Source of the DNA: Macropodus opercularis
Lineage: Eukaryota; Chordata; Actinopteri; Anabantiformes; Osphronemidae
DNA: 64,000 bases
Direction of reading: 5' to 3'
NCBI GenBank assembly: GCA_030770545.1
Contig: CM061090.1
Coordinates: 17,084,501 to 17,148,500, forward strand
Shown: piece by piece, positions 60,481 to 64,000 of the stretch
Layout of the letters: every line of letters starts with the position of its first letter
Numbering within the stretch: position 1 is the stretch's first letter
Made by a program: the position numbers and the translations under genes
Notes under the pieces: model-generated
Databases searched by the model: none
The model's input: only the letters and a program-made list of their open reading frames with translations
What the model was told of the DNA's origin: nothing

Positions 60481-62861
60481 TTTTTAAAGCAGCCGAGTGT
60501 GCAGGAAACGCACTCGTGAAGTTTAGGGTACAAGTCAATACGCTCAACATATCGTAAGTTGTACAAAAGACGATGACTGGAAGAAGAAAGTCTCAGCTGG
60601 TCCCTATGGAGATGATTGGTCCCTTAAAAGAAGCATCCAAGCTTAAAGACCAGCATATGTCCCATGGCACTGGATGCACTTTAGATGAATTCTAATATAA
60701 CATTCAAAGTTGTTGATTTATTTTTTTTGGGGTAATTCTTTCATTTTGGCCAGAGGAAGAGGAAGAGGTCTCTCCACAGACTTTCAGACATGCAGTTCAC
60801 TCTGCATTTGTGTAAGCTTTATCAAACAGGTGAATCCAGCGAGACACCTACTCAGCAAGAGCCTGAACAAAAACTCTACAGAGGAGGAATCAGTCAAGCC
60901 TGTCGCATTGACCTACTTGACAGTGGTGTGTGAGCTGAACAGTGAGAGCTTGAGAAGTCAGTGTCTGTCTTTTTCTTCCTCGCTGTCTCCATTTTGTCCT
61001 TTGCTGCATGGTGAAAATGGCAACATTTCGAGAAAGCAACCGAAAAGTAAATAGAATAAATAAATAAAACCATTACCAGAAAGGACAAAGTGGCACTTTT
61101 ACTTTTAATATAATTCAGTCTCACGAGCCTAATTAAACATCACTGCTCTTTTTTTCTTAAATTAGAAGCATGCACGGCCATAAAAATAATAGCATTTGAG
61201 ACAATATCTCACTGACAAGAAGGAAAATAAGAAAATGTTGCCAAGGGCTCCACTGAAAGCAAGTTGACAAAACATGATGCTGTGCAGTTGTGCCACTATT
61301 TACACCTCTGCCATCTTGTCTACAGTTCCTGCCGTGACTGCAGTAACGTGTGAGCGGCGAAGATCAGCTGGTAAAATGTCAGCCCAAACAATAATGATAA
61401 TCTGATTGACCTCAAGTAGATCTCCATGAACGCTGGAAATAACCAGACTGAAATAGTGCACCACACTGGTGACGGCTCACAAGCTCTGGCTGTCACTCAT
61501 TAAACGGCTGCCATGGTAACTGTTGGTAAGGCTAAAAACACCATTAAATAACATTTCAGCTGAACATGTGCTGTCTTTTTTTTTTTTTTTTCCTCCTCCC
61601 TCACGGCTGTACCTGGGTGAGTCGCAGTGAGGCACGATGGCTCGTGTGTGACACAGTTTGCAGAGTGATGCGAGTGCGATCGATGTTGAGGCAGCGGAGG
61701 CGGGAGCTGAATCCTAGTGTTTGTTTGCGTTTCATGCTACTTTAGCACTTCTCACTGCCGTGGTGACATTCTGGCGGTGGCGAATTTCACACACGCCGCA
61801 TCCAACAGATACATTTTACATCATGCACCAAAGTTTTGCTCGCAGCTATTTAGCAACTTAGCTTCTTCTAATCTGTTGCCAACAGTGTAACTAGCTCGCA
61901 CTGGTTATTTGTGCCTGGTAGCACGGATCAGTTAAATGCTGTCGGGAAACACACTGATTAGCTCTTAGTCATTTGATGCCATCACAAAATGTTTAGGTTA
62001 GCTTAGTGTTAAATCAGGCAGCAGCTATAGTTGATAGATAAAACGTCTGTCTGGCAAGAAATAGGTCTTTCTTAGGATCATAGTCTTAACTGGGGAGCGG
62101 AGAAGGATCTGAATGTGGTCATTTATGTGGTAGCACTGCTCTAAAATGATTCGATTTACATGCAGCAGTAGTATTTGAGTGGACTTTCAACAAGAAAACA
62201 ATGTTTCATATACTGACATAGCAGAGGACCTAAAGCCACTTGTAATTTGAATCCTGCCTAAGCATCCTTATTTATTATTTATCAAGAGTGAGATGGAAAG
62301 ATCAACAGCAGATTTGTACATTAAACGTGGAGATGAAGTTTAGTATGAAAACCTGAGGCAGGAAGACCTGCAGGTGGTAAAATGAGCCTACGACTCTAAG
62401 TCTAAAGAAGATTAATTCAAACAATGAAAATCACACACGGCCGTTTTTTCAATTAACATTATGCACATTGTTGAACGAGAAACTTTAGGAGTGTTTTTCT
62501 CTTTGCTTTCCGCCTGTAAGCTCGACATACACAGGTCCTACACTGTGCTCGAAGGAAGGACACTGGGTTAAACTACAGCCTCACATGTTGGAAAGACAAC
62601 AAATAAATGTACTTCCCAAAATGTTAACCTGTTTTGTTCGCAGGTCATCAACACAATACAGAGAATCCCTCCAAGACCAACTTAAGAAAGAATCCTCTGG
62701 CCTTGCACATACCATGCAGAGAGGAAGCCAATCCTCTCATTGTTCACTACAAACTCTACATTTCATTCGTTTTATTCTCTGTCATGGCAGCTACTCCCGA
62801 CACGGGGGAACAGTTTAGAATCAAACTGCCAGGAGTCGACAGCTCTGGTGTTTAGGGAGAG

Positions 62862-62880
62862 TGGGCGAGAGAGTGCGAGA

Positions 62881-62919
<39 letters not shown>

Positions 62920-62924
62920 CGAGA

Positions 62925-62955
<31 letters not shown>
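62862..62955. repeat. (GA)n repeat with a tandemly duplicated 44-bp block
   Basis: The motif GTGCGAGAGGAAGAG followed by GA repeats occurs at 62873 and again at 62917, exactly 44 bases apart. The purine-only strand could form triplex DNA. Open frames through it are low-complexity Arg-Glu or Leu-Ser repeats and are not genes. Confidence 0.9.
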
Positions 62956-64000
62956 CTATGGCAGAAGAAATGTGGAGGCACAACAGGTAGCTCTGTCAAA
63001 CTCCAGGGGTCTGCCTTGCTGATCCCTGCCTCTCATTAGAAGAGAAGGATGACACACGGGCGGTGTCGGAAGAGGTGGAGGATTCTGGGAATGAGGCAGA
63101 GGGGGAGGATAGAAACGAGAGAGAAAGACGAAGGGGCAAAGCGAGCTCCTAAAAGCCCCTCCACTGACAGGTTCTGGTGTAGCAGAGATAAGTTTCAGGG
63201 AATGATGCTGGTAAAACAAAGCTTCACGAGACGATGCTCAGGTGGGTGAAGGCCGAGTAATTGGGAGCTGCGGCATGACAGGCAGACCCCCCCCCCCGAC
63301 CCACTGACTCACTTGTGGGGCTGTTTCTGGTAACTGGAAGTGCAGTGTGAGCTCAGGCAGGTGTCGCCCCCACTGTGTGTGAAACCAAAAGTAGGTCCCG
63401 TCCCCGTCCAAATATGTATAGATCCACCACCACAGCGTATAAACAATCCCGGGGATGGTGGGAGTGTGCAAGTCTCGCCTTACAAAGCGACACGGTTGAC
63501 AGTTTTCCTGGAGGGGCCCCGCGAAGAGGCGCACAGTCACGAATCTGTATTCACGGTGAAATACCTCAAAACAGCGGCTGTTCACCAAAGCAGCGCCATC
63601 AGATGAGGAGACAGCGCGAGAGGCTGTCAAACGCCAGGTACGGCACCAGAGTCCTGCTGTCTGTAACGACAGCGTTTTACGCTCCAGCGAACACGCGTGG
63701 ACACAGAGAAACCACCAAAACACAAATAAATGTCAAAAAAAACCCCAACTTGACACATAGCAAAAGAAACAAAATGGCCTCCTGACAAGTAGGGTCAACT
63801 GTGTGGGGGCCGGTCCCTCTGGCTGCTCTGTTTCACCGCAAACCACCCAAAAGAGCAGAGAACCGAGCGCTCAGGGGACATTTGGAGCAATTTTTAACAT
63901 TAGCAACATGATGGCAGATTCACAACCTAATTTCTGCTGCGTGGACGATTTGCGAGTGAGTCACGGCTGTAGGTTTTTATCAGCAAGGTGTTTTCACACA

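Noticed and set aside
60710..61054. 114-codon plus-strand frame
   Set aside because: Begins in a T-rich stretch and is low in complexity. No domain, no splice context, and a competing open frame exists on the other strand.
62740..63039. Arg-Glu-rich 99-codon frame and Leu-Ser-rich 75-codon frame
   Set aside because: Both arise from the GA/CT repeat, with no sign of coding selection.
63238..63785. 161-codon minus-strand and overlapping 136-codon plus-strand open frames
   Set aside because: Long for random DNA, but both strands are open over the same stretch and neither translation shows a domain, signal peptide or splice context I recognise. CpG-rich composition with few stop codons explains it better than a gene.

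Overview
The window looks like teleost fish nuclear DNA. It is intron-rich and gene-poor, with short simple repeats and homopolymers, and it contains no bacterial-type operons, rRNA or CRISPR. Two genes can be read with confidence and they point toward each other.

Left part (1-13.2 kb, + strand): the last two exons (10031-10130 and 12213-12350) of a gene whose product ends in the C-terminal half of an MRH (mannose-6-phosphate-receptor homology) domain of the glucosidase II beta-subunit (PRKCSH) type. The protein finishes in the ER-retrieval-like tetrapeptide HSEL. A poly(A) signal lies at 13162. No earlier exon of this gene was recognised in the first 10 kb, so that stretch is probably a large intron; it holds several islands that look like conserved non-coding DNA.

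Middle (13.2-26.2 kb): a tail-to-tail intergenic interval with no gene I can support, containing simple repeats and several enhancer-like islands.

Right-centre (26.2-48 kb, - strand): a complete elavl2 (HuB) gene. Six coding exons rebuild a 359-residue, three-RRM RNA-binding protein with intact splice sites and phases. An additional upstream coding exon at 40814-40885 encodes the alternative N-terminus known from mammalian ELAVL2 (388 residues in total). A 5' untranslated exon ends at 47809 inside a CpG-rich promoter with a CCAAT box. The 3' UTR is about 2.3 kb, U-rich, with two Pumilio-type sites.

Right flank (48-64 kb): upstream regulatory territory of elavl2. Its clearest element is a near-perfect RE1/NRSE (REST-binding) site at 50241-50261, about 2.4 kb upstream of the first exon, followed by a ~260-bp (TA)n array. 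Further enhancer-like islands, a perfect 14-bp inverted repeat and a duplicated GA-repeat block follow.

The most interesting points are two. First, a PRKCSH-type gene converges on elavl2, which mirrors the human PRKCSH-ELAVL3 arrangement on chromosome 19p13.2 and suggests a retained ohnologue. Second, a canonical RE1 sits upstream of a pan-neuronal ELAV gene.
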